From assembly GCF_016625195.1 (NCBI RefSeq), contig NZ_JACVUP010000010.1:175581-239580 (forward strand): a DNA stretch of 64,000 nt. Reading direction: 5' to 3'. This DNA is from Erwinia sp. S63 (GTDB taxonomy: Bacteria > Pseudomonadota > Gammaproteobacteria > Enterobacterales > Enterobacteriaceae). Made by a program: the position numbers and the translations under genes. The notes under the pieces were generated by a model. That model did no database searches. It saw only the letters and a program-made list of their open reading frames with translations, and was not told where the DNA came from. Positions 7,798 to 16,869 of the stretch are shown in pieces. Numbering within the stretch: position 1 is the stretch's first letter; each line of letters opens with the position of its first letter.

Positions 7798-9249
7798 TTA
7801 CGTTGAAGTCACCGTTTCAGGATTATTCTCGCCAAAATGTTCACGCATGTGCGATTCGATCTCTTCCAGCGATTTCCCACGGGTCTCCGGTAACATCACC
7901 GCGACAAACAACAGCGATGCCACGTTGATGGCGGCAAAAATGAAGAACGCATTATTTCCCACCAGCGACAACAGTGGCGGGAAAGCCAACGCAATGATGG
8001 CGTTACAAATCCATTGGAAAGCCACGGCTGAACCGGTTAACACCCCGCGTACTTTCATCGGAAACAGCTCAGACATCAGCAGCCAATACACGGGCGAAAT
8101 ACACATCTGCATAAAGAACAGGAATACCAGGATACAGGCCAGCGCCAGCAGGCTTTGCACTAAACTGTGCGGCATTAGCACCAGCACCGCCCCCAGCGCC
8201 AGTTGCATGGCGATCACCACCGATAGCCCTGTCATCAGCATCGGGCGGCGACCGAAATGGCTGATCGCTTTGATGCCGGCAAAGGTCGCGATTACGGATA
8301 CCACGCCGTTGCCTATCGTGGCGGCAATAGATGCGCTGGTGCCAAGCCCGGTACTTTTAAGAATGATAGGCGTGTAATACATAAAAGCATTCACACCGGT
8401 GAATTGCGCCACGATCCCCATACCACAGCCCAACAGCAGCAATCGTACTATCCATTTTTCTTTCAGCAGTTCACGAGCGGGCGGCCCCTGACGGGCTTCG
8501 CGCGCGTTCTGGCGCATCTCCGCCATCTCTTTTTTGATTTCGCGCGGATTCTCACGCAATTTGCGCAGAATACGTAACGCCTCGTTTATGCGTCCTTCGG
8601 CCACCATCCAGTGCGGTGAGGCCGGGACAAAAAAGGTGCCAATAAACAGCAGCACGCCAGGGATCATCGCCAGCGACAACATATAGCGCCACATGCTGGG
8701 ATCATGCAGTAACAGACTCATCGCCGCACTGACGATGTAAGCCAGCAACTGGCCTGACACAATCATTAACTCGTTACGGCTGACCAGCGGCGCACGATGT
8801 TTCGGACCCGCAATCTCAGCGATAAACACCGGAACCGTGGAGGATCCCCCACCCACGGCGAATCCGAGGATAAATCGCATCACCACCATGATCTCAAGAT
8901 TCGGCGCGATGGTGGTGCCTAATGCACCAGCAACGAATAGCACGGCCAGACTGCGCAGCGTGATTCGGCGGCCAAAGCGATCAGAGACAAACCCGCTAAC
9001 AAAGGCCCCGAACGCTGAACCAAATGTGAGCGCAGAAGTGACCAGCCCTTCGGTAAAGGGGGTGAGATCAAGCCCTCCCTGCGAGGTCGGCAGAGTCATA
9101 TAGGGCAGCGCACCAGAAATGATGCCCGTGTCATAACCGAACGCCAGCGCGCCCATGGTGGCGACTAACACCACAAAGAACAGACGTTGCTGCACGGTTA
9201 AATTAAGCGAGCCGCCATCATCCGATGGGGGCGGAGAAGAGTTTTGCAT
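7798..9249 (-). CDS. MFS sugar porter (SP family) sugar/polyol:H+ symporter
   Basis: This inner-membrane protein of about 483 residues has 12 predicted membrane segments. Sugar-porter signatures include FGYDTGIISGAL in TM1, DRFGRR in loop 2-3, and FGRRPML in loop 8-9. Others are the VPVFIAEIAGPKHR region, the long central loop, and PETRGKSLEEIE near the C-terminus. It imports a hexose, pentose or polyol with protons; IolT/XylE-like proteins are the nearest type by eye. The ATG at 9249 has GGAAG just upstream, while the ATG at 9261 has no ribosome site. It is a single gene, convergent with DUF2256. Confidence 0.9.
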   Translation of the reverse strand: MQNSSPPPSDDGGSLNLTVQQRLFFVVLVATMGALAFGYDTGIISGALPYMTLPTSQGGLDLTPFTEGLVTSALTFGSAFGAFVSGFVSDRFGRRITLRSLAVLFVAGALGTTIAPNLEIMVVMRFILGFAVGGGSSTVPVFIAEIAGPKHRAPLVSRNELMIVSGQLLAYIVSAAMSLLLHDPSMWRYMLSLAMIPGVLLFIGTFFVPASPHWMVAEGRINEALRILRKLRENPREIKKEMAEMRQNAREARQGPPARELLKEKWIVRLLLLGCGMGIVAQFTGVNAFMYYTPIILKSTGLGTSASIAATIGNGVVSVIATFAGIKAISHFGRRPMLMTGLSVVIAMQLALGAVLVLMPHSLVQSLLALACILVFLFFMQMCISPVYWLLMSELFPMKVRGVLTGSAVAFQWICNAIIALAFPPLLSLVGNNAFFIFAAINVASLLFVAVMLPETRGKSLEEIESHMREHFGENNPETVTST

Positions 9250-9509
9250 TTGAGCTTCCATGGGTTGCTAAAAACACAGCTAACACTGTGTAAAGAAAGG
9301 TATGAGTATAGTCAGGATTTGAAAAATGAGATCTGAGTCACGGTATTTCGTTGGGTCTGAGAGCTATGTGCAGCAGACTTTTTTGATTTTCGAATTCAGA
9401 TCGCGGTTTAACCCTCGCCGGCATCCACATCCTCCACAACGTGTTATTTGCGGTGCGCAGATAATAAAGCGAGGCTGTTATTACGAGGGAATCGAAGGAT
9501 GCAGAATCT

Positions 9510-10097
9510 TCAAGGGTTAATCCAGGTGAATGCAGTCAGACTTCCTGTTGCGGAATAAGTCAGTTGCGCCCTGCGGTTGTTGTCGCGCTCAAGGCGAAAC
9601 CAGTCGAGCGACTCAGCCTGGAAAACCAACACACCAAAATGGCGCTGACCGCCTTCCCCGCTCTCCTCACTTTCAGCATGCTGGATTTGATCGCGCGGAA
9701 ACAACAATTCTTCTCCCGGCGGCCCGCCTGAATAACTCCTGCGCGTCCAGACTGGCAACCCTTGCCACGTTTGCCCGGCGAGAGCGCTTGCCGGTTCATA
9801 TCGTTTGAAAACCCCCTGCAAACGTAACTGCAAGCGTGATTGCGAGCAAAATCCCAATACCGTTGCAGCGGGGTTGAGGGCTAATTCCTGCCATTTTGCA
9901 CTGCGGATATCGGTGTGAAACTCCAGCAGCCGCTGGGCACTGTCCGTTTGCCTTAACACCATCATGCGAGCCTGTGGCTTTGATTCAGTGTCGATGGTGC
10001 AGACGTTGAGATAACGAAACCCGGCGTGAGGATCGTTTGCTGCGTTATTCAGTTCGTGCCAGGCCATGGCATCAATATGTTCAGATTCTGCTGTCAA
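9510..10097 (-). CDS. Pyridoxamine 5'-phosphate oxidase-related FMN-binding protein
   Basis: This 195-residue protein has a split-barrel flavin fold of the Alr4036-like PNPOx type. Recognisable parts are FRYLNVCTID, a substrate segment with RMMVLRQTD, FHTDIRSAKWQEL, and the C-terminal DWFRLERDNNRRAQ that resembles the PNPOx C-terminal dimer/FMN motif. It starts with TTG at 10097, preceded at good distance by a purine-rich AGAGGGGGTGAG; the next ATG (10067) has no comparable site. It is probably a cytoplasmic flavin oxidoreductase of unknown substrate. It is not PdxH itself. Confidence 0.8.
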   Translation of the reverse strand: MTAESEHIDAMAWHELNNAANDPHAGFRYLNVCTIDTESKPQARMMVLRQTDSAQRLLEFHTDIRSAKWQELALNPAATVLGFCSQSRLQLRLQGVFKRYEPASALAGQTWQGLPVWTRRSYSGGPPGEELLFPRDQIQHAESEESGEGGQRHFGVLVFQAESLDWFRLERDNNRRAQLTYSATGSLTAFTWINP

Positions 10098-10203
10098 AAC
10101 TCACCCCCTCTGGTTAACGAATGACGTTAAGTATAGAGACTGGTGATCATTCATTGAGGCGCGGCAATAATAACTTTACTTGAAGAGGGGAAACACTGGA
10201 GAA

Positions 10204-10240
10204 GCTGGAACCTCCGCACACCAGGTACGAAGGTTCCAGC
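10204..10240 (-). terminator. 10-bp perfect inverted repeat downstream of fhuE
   Basis: GCTGGAACCT (10204-10213) and AGGTTCCAGC (10231-10240) pair with a 17-base loop, 45 bases past the fhuE-like stop and between two genes transcribed in the same direction. The T content after it is modest, so terminator strength is uncertain. Confidence 0.45.
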
Positions 10241-10285
10241 AATCAGATTATGACAGGGCCTTTCTCCGTGGAGAATTTAGCCAAA

Positions 10286-12496
10286 TCAGAATCGGTAGTT
10301 CGCGGAGATAGAAACGTTACGCGGTTCGCCGTACACGGTGTTTCTGCCGACATCGATGTTATACGTCTTGTCGAACAGGTTGTTCAGGTTGGCCTGCACG
10401 GAGAGCTGTTTGGTGACCTGATAGCGACCGAACAGATCCACCAGCGCATAACTGCCCTGCTCTGCATACAGCGTTGAGGTTCCGCCAGGCCCCGCTACGT
10501 TATCCCAGGTGTGCGTCTGCCAGTTCACGCCGCCGCCCACAGTCAGATCCTGCAGCATCGGCAGGCGATAGCTGGTGAACAGCTTCAGTGAAGTACGCGG
10601 CTGCGTTGGGTTCAGGGCGGCATCTTCACCATCTTTCGCCACATAGCGCGTTGCACCGAAGGTCATTTGCAGGTTATCGGTCACCGCACCATTAATTTCG
10701 AATTCAACACCTTTACTCACCGTGCCGTTCTGCTCGTAATAAGCATAATCGGTGCTGCCTGGCACCAGCGCATAATCCGTCGCGCCCAGGTGATCCTGCT
10801 CGATACGGAACACCGCCAGCGACGCGGTGATGCGGCTGTTCATCCAGTCGCCCTTGATCCCGGTTTCATAGCTTTTACCGGTGACAGGAGAGAGATAAGC
10901 CCCCTGCGCATTACGATAGGTCTGCGGTTTGAAAATCGAGGTATAGCTGGCGTAGGCGGAATAGGTGTCGTTGATGTCATACACCAGGCCTGCATAAGGC
11001 GTGATGTTGTTCTTTTCCATATTCTGCGTCAGCGTGTTGGCGTTGTATTGGGTATAACGGGCGCCAAGGATCAGATGCAGTGGATCGGCCAGTGAAATGC
11101 GCGTGGCTAAGTAAGCGGATTTCTGACGGATCATATTATCCTGCGACAGCGCCTGATCGTCCCAATCCGGTTCTGGATAATTACCCCAGTCATTGAAATC
11201 ACCCACGTCTGCCGAGGTGAAGCTGGTGGAGGCACTGACGTAGCGATCGTGCTGGCGGATATAAGTGACACCCGCCATTAACTCATGCTGGCGACCAAAC
11301 AGCTCATACGGGCCGGTGACATAAGCATCTGCGGTATCTTCTTTGCGTTTTGCGGTGTTATAACCGGTACCGCCTAACAAATCATAGCCCTCATAAGGGC
11401 CAATACCGATACCGGTCGATTTATCAAAGTAACCGTCGATATACAGCAGTTTACTGTCCATGGTGGCTTCAGTATGCGAACCGCTCAGGTTGAGCTCCCA
11501 GCCGTTATTAAACGTCTGCTTCAGGCTGGCGAACACCTTTTTGGAATCGCTGTTGTTATAGGCCCAATCCGGCGCGAGGTTGGTACTGCGGGAGTAGTTG
11601 GTTTTGCTGCCGTCGAGATAGAAAGTCGGCAAGCCGCCCCAGGTCGCACCTTGTATGTTGGTTTCCTGGTAATCGTAACCCAGGGTCAATGTCGTGGAAT
11701 CGGTGAGATCGGCCGCGACGGTGCCATACAGGAATTTCTTCTGCGTATGGTAATGATCCAGCCAGCTGTCGCCATCCTGATAGCCCGCCACCACGCGTCC
11801 GCGCACATTGCCGGACTCGGTCAATGGACCGGAAAGATCGGCCACATAGCGTTGGGTATCCCAGCTGCCATAGCTGGCTGAGAGATTACCCTGAAACGTT
11901 TTGCTGTCTGCCTGCTTGTGCACCATGTTCACTGACGCTGCCGGGCTGCCCGCGCCGGTCATCAGGCCGGTCGCACCGCGTACCACTTCAACGCGGTCAT
12001 AAACCGCGGTATCTGACAGGGTATCACCCAGATTCCAGGCGCTATCAATCAGTGCTGGCACGCCATCGATCTGGTAGTTATCGATCATAAAACCGCGTGA
12101 GTAGAAGTTGCTGCGGTTGGCGCCGGAGTTGAATTGACTGATGCCGGTGGTGTTGGTTAAGACGTCAGTTAACGTCTCCAGCTTCTGATCCTGCATACGC
12201 TGTTTGGTGATGACAGAAACAGACTGCGGCGTGTCACGCGCGGTCAGCGCTAATTTAGTGGCGGCGCGCGTAACCGGGACGTTGTAGTCCGTGTCCTGGC
12301 TGTTACTGGTGCTACCGGCTGCCGCCGTGACTTCCAGCGTTTGCTCTTTAGTGGTGGTATCAGCAGCGGAAACTTTCGGGCTGTGTAACGCAGTCGCGAT
12401 AACCAAGGCCAGTAAAGAGATCACCGGCAGCGCTTGGCTCATGCCGATATTATTATTCGACTTTATTACCCTGGCTTGACGTGAAGAACGAGACAT
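10286..12496 (-). CDS. fhuE: FhuE-like TonB-dependent receptor for coprogen/rhodotorulate-type siderophores
   Basis: This 736-residue receptor matches E. coli FhuE closely through plug and barrel, for example RDTPQSVSVI, YSRGFMIDNYQIDG, VEVVRGATGLMTG, WGGLP, DPLHLILGARYT, GVEFEINGA, RTSLKLFTSYRLP and NLFDKTYN. It has a long signal region ending near KVSA, a TonB-box-like LEVTA and a final phenylalanine. It imports Fe(III)-hydroxamates such as coprogen, ferrioxamine B and rhodotorulic acid. The ATG at 12496 is preferred over 12502 because AAGG lies 6 bases upstream of it. It is monocistronic and probably Fur regulated. The substrate is inferred from similarity. Confidence 0.9.
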   Translation of the reverse strand: MSRSSRQARVIKSNNNIGMSQALPVISLLALVIATALHSPKVSAADTTTKEQTLEVTAAAGSTSNSQDTDYNVPVTRAATKLALTARDTPQSVSVITKQRMQDQKLETLTDVLTNTTGISQFNSGANRSNFYSRGFMIDNYQIDGVPALIDSAWNLGDTLSDTAVYDRVEVVRGATGLMTGAGSPAASVNMVHKQADSKTFQGNLSASYGSWDTQRYVADLSGPLTESGNVRGRVVAGYQDGDSWLDHYHTQKKFLYGTVAADLTDSTTLTLGYDYQETNIQGATWGGLPTFYLDGSKTNYSRSTNLAPDWAYNNSDSKKVFASLKQTFNNGWELNLSGSHTEATMDSKLLYIDGYFDKSTGIGIGPYEGYDLLGGTGYNTAKRKEDTADAYVTGPYELFGRQHELMAGVTYIRQHDRYVSASTSFTSADVGDFNDWGNYPEPDWDDQALSQDNMIRQKSAYLATRISLADPLHLILGARYTQYNANTLTQNMEKNNITPYAGLVYDINDTYSAYASYTSIFKPQTYRNAQGAYLSPVTGKSYETGIKGDWMNSRITASLAVFRIEQDHLGATDYALVPGSTDYAYYEQNGTVSKGVEFEINGAVTDNLQMTFGATRYVAKDGEDAALNPTQPRTSLKLFTSYRLPMLQDLTVGGGVNWQTHTWDNVAGPGGTSTLYAEQGSYALVDLFGRYQVTKQLSVQANLNNLFDKTYNIDVGRNTVYGEPRNVSISANYRF

Positions 12497-12682
12497 TATC
12501 ATCCTTTGAAATTTGTTATTAATGAGATGACTGGTGGGTGTTCAGATGCGCAAACGCCCAACTCCGTCAGAATGAGAGACAGAATTCCCTGTAAAACATA
12601 TTTTCAAATCTGACTTCAGCAGGGCTCGCTTTCGCATAAGAGGTGCGCAGCAACAGATTCCCCACTCACCCAAGAAGGCGAA

Positions 12683-12697
12683 TGAGAATTATAATTA
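12683..12697 (-). promoter_or_regulatory. Fur-like site upstream of fhuE
   Basis: The sequence TGAGAAT-T-ATAATTA matches the 7-1-7 Fur pattern TGATAATnATTATCA in 11 of 14 positions, 187 bases upstream of the fhuE start. The 12497-13125 gap is otherwise AT-rich. A minus-strand frame at 12830-13075 has no ribosome site and was not accepted as a gene. Confidence 0.5.
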
Positions 12698-13125
12698 TTA
12701 CAATTCTCTGAGCAAGTTATTTACTCTTATGACGAAAAATAAACAAAAATCACGCTGAATTTATTCCTGAGAGTGATAATTCCATCCGGATACAGAAATG
12801 GAAGCCATCTGAAATTGAAACTTATTCAATCAGGGCGCTGTCCTAATGACTGGAATGACATATTTATCCGCATCAATATTAAAAATATGAAATAAATAAT
12901 AACGATTTAATTCCTGCCCGCTTATTTCGCTAATTTCTTTGCTCAACATTGCAGCGACAGCACTGGCATATTTTATGCCCCCCAATCCCTCTTCCACCTG
13001 CCCCTGTGCAAACGCCCGGCCATAACCCTGTAATCGTAAAGAAATCGTAAATACACCCCACGTAAACTCCATCATGGCGCAAGCCTAACGACATGATATG
13101 TAACAACATAAAACAGGAGTTTATA

Positions 13126-14535
13126 ATGGCAGGGATTTCAACCTTAGGCATTGGGTCTGGGCTAAAACTGGGCGATATTCTGGATAGCCTGACGACAGCA
13201 GAAAAACAGGTGCTGGTGCCGATCTCAAAGCAGCAGTCTGCCGCAACGGCCAAGCTTTCCGCCTACGGCACACTCAAAACAGCCGTGCAGGCTTTTCAAA
13301 CAGCGAATAAGAGTCTGCAAGAGGCGGGGCTGTATACACAGACCAAAGCCACCAGCAGTTCCAGTGCGTTTACCGCAGATTCAACGGGGAGTGCATTGCC
13401 TGGCAAGTACAGCATCAGCGTCACCCAGCTCGCCCAGTCACAAACGTTGACCAGTGCAACACGCTCAGATATCAATCAGGCTGTGGGAAGTGCAGCAGAT
13501 AATCGCCGCATGACACTGATCAGTGAAGATGGCAGTGAGCACACCATTGAATTAGGTCAGGAGCAAACTTCGCTCAGCGCCATCAGAGACGCGATTAACA
13601 AGTCGAATGCGGGCATCAGCGCAAGTCTGATCAAGGTGTCAGATAAAGACTATCGCCTGTCGTTGACCTCTACCCAAACCGGAACCGGACATGCGCTGAA
13701 AAGCCTGGCGATAACCGGTGATGATACGCTACAGGCATTCCTGGGTTATGACCCTGCCAACAGCGCATCAGGGATGACGCAAAACGTCGCGGCGCAGAAT
13801 GCCAGCCTGACCATCAATAACATCCCGATTGACAGCAGCAGCAACACCATTAAGGACGCCGTTGAAGGGATCACGCTCAATCTGAGCGATCAGACATCCG
13901 GCGCTCAGACACTCACCATCGCCAGTGATAATTCCAAAGCAAAAACCGCGGTCACAGATTGGGTCAATGCCTATAACGCGTTGCAGGACACCATGGACAA
14001 CCTGACAAAATACACCCCCGTTGATGCTGGCGCCGATCAGGACAGCAAAAATGGTGCGTTGTTAGGTGATGGCACACTGCGCATGATTCAGACCCAGCTG
14101 AAAAACATTCTCGCCAACGGATCGGGCTCCTCGCAGTTCAAAACCCTGACTCAGGCAGGCATAAGCACCGATCCGACAAATGGAAAACTCAAACTGGATG
14201 CGGATAAATTAACCAGCGCATTAGTCGTCACTCCGGAAGCAGTCAGAGATATCTTTTCGGGGGATGGTGAGAAAACCGGTATCGCGACCGGAATGGCATC
14301 CAGTATGACGCTCATTCTGAGTAGTAAAGGTGTGCTGCAAGGCGCCACTGACAGTATCAGTAAAAAGCTAAACGCGCTGACCGAACAATATAACAACGCC
14401 AGCAAGAAAATTGATGACACCATTGCCCGCTATAAGGCGCAGTTTACCCACCTGGATACCATTATGAGTTCTTTAAATAGCACCAGCGATTATCTCACGC
14501 AGCAATTTGAGAGTATGTCAGGCACGAAGAAATAA
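13126..14535 (+). CDS. fliD: Flagellar hook-associated protein 2 (FliD) family filament cap, orphan copy
   Basis: This 469-residue protein begins MAGISTLGIGSGL, the classic FliD start. It has the FliD N-domain (DSLTTAEKQVLVPI, YSISVTQLAQSQTL), the central D2/D3-like region, and a C-terminal FliD_C coiled part (ALTEQYNNASKKIDDTIARY, then SSLNSTSDYLTQQFESM). FliD caps the growing filament and helps flagellin fold. AGGAG lies 6 bases before the ATG at 13126. No fliS, fliT, fliC or other flagellar gene is nearby, and no sigma28 promoter was found. It could be a second-locus cap for an alternative flagellin or a displaced gene. Confidence 0.9.
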   Translation: MAGISTLGIGSGLKLGDILDSLTTAEKQVLVPISKQQSAATAKLSAYGTLKTAVQAFQTANKSLQEAGLYTQTKATSSSSAFTADSTGSALPGKYSISVTQLAQSQTLTSATRSDINQAVGSAADNRRMTLISEDGSEHTIELGQEQTSLSAIRDAINKSNAGISASLIKVSDKDYRLSLTSTQTGTGHALKSLAITGDDTLQAFLGYDPANSASGMTQNVAAQNASLTINNIPIDSSSNTIKDAVEGITLNLSDQTSGAQTLTIASDNSKAKTAVTDWVNAYNALQDTMDNLTKYTPVDAGADQDSKNGALLGDGTLRMIQTQLKNILANGSGSSQFKTLTQAGISTDPTNGKLKLDADKLTSALVVTPEAVRDIFSGDGEKTGIATGMASSMTLILSSKGVLQGATDSISKKLNALTEQYNNASKKIDDTIARYKAQFTHLDTIMSSLNSTSDYLTQQFESMSGTKK

Positions 14536-14556
14536 TTAGCCTTAAATCGCAAACAT

Positions 14557-14580
14557 GAAATGCCAGTGTACTGGCGTTTC
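14557..14580. terminator. Bidirectional hairpin between fliD and the araC-type gene
   Basis: GAAATGCCAG and CTGGCGTTTC form a 10-bp stem (one G-U pair) around TGTA, between convergent genes. It is followed by a T/A-rich tail. Confidence 0.75.
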
Positions 14581-14586
14581 ATTTAT

Positions 14587-15162
14587 TTAATCAGGACTCA
14601 TCAGCGTTCGCAGTATTTTCTCCAGCCCCTCTTCATTTCCGGTAAAATGCGCCCGCATTTGCCCAGGTGTAAATCCCGTCAAATCGCGCATGGTGCGGGT
14701 AAAAGACGCCTGGCAATTAAAGCCGTTTTCTACCGCTATCTCTAAAATGCGTTTCCGGCTGCGTGTCAGGATATACGCGGTGTTAATGATTCTGCGTACG
14801 CGTACATATTCATACACGTTTAACCCTGTGAGCTGCATAAATTTGCGCTGAAAATGCCAGATGGAGTAGCCACTTTTGGTCGAGATTCTGTTTACTGACA
14901 GATTTTCATCCAGATGGTTATCGATCCATTCAACCATCTGCTGAATAACCGCAACCATCGTTTTCTCTCTCTCACCGATCATGGCAGAAGCCCCGCCGAT
15001 GTAACGAATAACCCGGCCTCCCGGTTGCACCGAGGGCACGCGAACCGTCACCCGCACCGTGCTGTGGTGTAATTCAATGCTGGCTCTAATTGATGAACGG
15101 CTCATTTTCTGTTGGGGGTATGTTTTGTCAGCATGGAGGGCTACGGTGTTGCTACTCAACAT
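14587..15162 (-). CDS. AraC-family transcriptional regulator (SoxS/RamA-like HTH)
   Basis: This 191-residue protein has an AraC-type DNA-binding domain from about residue 70 to 170: IDNHLDENLSVNRIS, GYSIWHFQRKF, then ILEIAVENGFNCQASFTRTMRDLTGFTPGQMR. The N-terminal ~65 residues are short and do not form a cupin sensor, so the protein resembles the SoxS/MarA/RamA class with an added N-terminal tail. GGAG precedes the ATG at 15162. An internal start near residue 62 would give a bare HTH protein. Targets are unknown. Its upstream region (15163-15671) also holds the shared 25-bp element described at 15356. Confidence 0.85.
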   Translation of the reverse strand: MLSSNTVALHADKTYPQQKMSRSSIRASIELHHSTVRVTVRVPSVQPGGRVIRYIGGASAMIGEREKTMVAVIQQMVEWIDNHLDENLSVNRISTKSGYSIWHFQRKFMQLTGLNVYEYVRVRRIINTAYILTRSRKRILEIAVENGFNCQASFTRTMRDLTGFTPGQMRAHFTGNEEGLEKILRTLMSPD

Positions 15163-15355
15163 AAAGGCTCCACTGTTCTAAACAGGTCAGATGGCTGCCG
15201 CTGCGACAGATCCTGCGGGAGAATCATCGCTGCACCGCGTTTATTTACGGTATTCATATTCCGGCTATTCCGATGTAAAGCTCACTGCAGTGATGGCTGA
15301 GCGACATAGATAAGGTTGGTGCAGGGATTATCAGTTGGACGTTGCTGAAAGGAAA

Positions 15356-15399
15356 TTATACAAAAGGATAGTTATACTTTTGGATAATTGAATTTATCC
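15356..15399. promoter_or_regulatory. Shared 25-bp element copy 1 plus adjoining inverted repeat
   Basis: At 15356-15380 the sequence runs TTATACAAAAGGATA then GTTATACTTT. Read in reverse complement it matches 21 of 25 bases of 23741-23765 in the hydrolase/amidohydrolase divergent promoter. Directly after it, GGATAA (15382-15387) and TTATCC (15394-15399) form a perfect inverted repeat. It sits about 290 bases upstream of the FixJ-like gene and 194 upstream of the AraC-type gene. I infer a binding site for the FixJ-like regulator. The rest of 15163-15671 is AT-rich with no gene seen. Confidence 0.6.
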
Positions 15400-15671
15400 G
15401 ACAACGCATGACTCCATGTTTATAGCCGGATAAGGTTGTATGAAAGGCTGAGAATGATTTTCCAGCCTGTTGATTATTCTGTGTGCTTAACCATTCTTTA
15501 ATACGCCTCAGCTCATCGATTAATCGCTGGTCTGCTTATCAGCCGCATTTATTAACACTCAATTGACCTAAAAGCGCCTGAAATCAGCGTTCGCCAATTC
15601 CAACGCTAACTCTTTAAAGGTATATTGCCTGTTCTGTATAAGAGAACTCGCCTGAGTTTTAATGAGTCTTT

Positions 15672-16286
15672 ATGGATAAAACGATTTATCTTGTTGATGA
15701 TGATGTTTCAGTCATCACCTCCCTGAAAAACCTTCTGAGTTCTGAGGGATATCAGGTCTTTGCTTTTACTTCTCCGGCTGAATTTTTAAACCAACCGGAA
15801 TTCACCACGCCTTGTTGTCTGATTGTTGACCTGAATATGCCTGGACTCGATGGGTTCGACGTCTCTGCCCGCCTGACAGAGCGGGGATACTCGATACCGA
15901 CCATCTTCCTGACCGGTTTTGGCACTATCCCGATTACGGTGAAAGCGATGAAGGCGGGAGCCTTTGAGTTTTTAACCAAACCCGTGATGCCCGATGACCT
16001 GCTGAGCGTCGTAAGCGACGCGATCGCGTTATCCGAAAAAAGTGATGCAGTTGCCAAAGAGAAGGTCGAACTCACCGGCCGCTATCAGTCGCTCACCCCG
16101 CGTGAGAAAGAGCTGATGCAACTGGTGATGCGTGGATTGTTGAATAAGCAAGTTGCCGCTGAAATGGGGATCAGTGAAATCACCGCGAAAGTCCATAAAC
16201 GCCGGGTGATGGAGAAGATGATGGTGCGATCGGCATCAGAGCTGGTCAGAGCCGCAGAGAAGTTGAATTTGCTCGATGATGAGTAG
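15672..16286 (+). CDS. FixJ/NarL-type response regulator (REC + LuxR HTH)
   Basis: This 204-residue protein has an N-terminal receiver with the acidic pair DDD at 9-11, the phosphoacceptor Asp53 in IVDLNMPGLDG, a conserved T in FLTGF, and K in LTKP. It is followed by a LuxR-type HTH from about residue 138 (LTPREKELMQLVMRGLLNKQ, then ISEITAKVHKRRVMEKM). The FixJ family works with PAS-type histidine kinases. The likely partner is the giant kinase encoded convergently just downstream (16327-21894). GAG lies 6 bases before the ATG. It probably controls promoters carrying the shared 25-bp element, including its own. Confidence 0.92.
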   Translation: MDKTIYLVDDDVSVITSLKNLLSSEGYQVFAFTSPAEFLNQPEFTTPCCLIVDLNMPGLDGFDVSARLTERGYSIPTIFLTGFGTIPITVKAMKAGAFEFLTKPVMPDDLLSVVSDAIALSEKSDAVAKEKVELTGRYQSLTPREKELMQLVMRGLLNKQVAAEMGISEITAKVHKRRVMEKMMVRSASELVRAAEKLNLLDDE

Positions 16287-16298
16287 ACTCACCTGAGG

Positions 16299-16325
16299 CT
16301 CCCGCCTAATCAGGCGGGAGTTTTC
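16299..16325. terminator. Intrinsic terminator between convergent regulator and kinase genes
   Basis: The 9-bp stem CTCCCGCCT/AGGCGGGAG with loop AATC is followed on the plus strand by TTTTCTTC. It ends the FixJ-like gene and can also act on the opposite strand. Confidence 0.88.
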
Positions 16326-16326
16326 T

Positions 16327-16869
16327 TCAATTCACAGGCTGCTGATGAACCGGCAGCGTAAACCAGAACACGCTTCCCTGCTCCTGCCGATTCCCGGCGC
16401 CTATCTCTCCGCCGTGCCGCTTAATAATCTCATGACTGATGGTCAAGCCCATGCCCATGCCTTCCGGTTTGGTGGTGTAGAATGAATCGAAAATTTTTCC
16501 AATCACTTCTTCAGAGAGTCCTGTCCCGTTATCAGCCACCTCGAAGCGAATAACATCTGGCCGTGGATGAGACGATGACAATCGCAGCGTGCAAAGGCCG
16601 CTATTGTCCGTCATGGCCTCAATAGCATTGATCACCAGATTGAGCAGCACCTGCTGAATCTGCACCCGCTCACAATAAACCTCATCAATCTGAGCTTTGA
16701 AGTCCAGCTCCAGTGAGATATAGCGTCTTTCCAGCTCCATTCTGGAGAGGTTTAGGATGTCGCGCGCCAGCTGATGCAATCTGGCCGGTGCAAACTCAGA
16801 AACCTGATTGCGCGTCAGCGCCTGCAATCCGCGAATAATATCGCCTGCACGACGCCCTTCCCGGATGAT
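16327..16869 (-). pseudogene. Severed C-terminal part of the giant histidine kinase (DHp helix 2 and HATPase)
   Basis: This segment is in the same frame as the upstream kinase gene and continues it immediately after the TAG at 16872-16870. It reads IIREGRRAGDIIRGLQALTR, then completes the HisKA dimerisation helix and a full HATPase_c domain: N box QVLLNLVINAIEAM, G1 DNGTGLSEEV, and G2 GMGMGLTISHEIIKRHGG. The domain looks intact, so the interruption appears recent. It could be made separately from the TTG at 16827, but no convincing ribosome site is present. It would then lack the phosphoacceptor histidine. It could also be made by amber suppression. Confidence 0.85.

Noticed and set aside
12830..13075. 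81-codon minus-strand frame in the fhuE/fliD gap
   Set aside because: No ribosome site and no recognisable motif; the region is AT-rich spacer.
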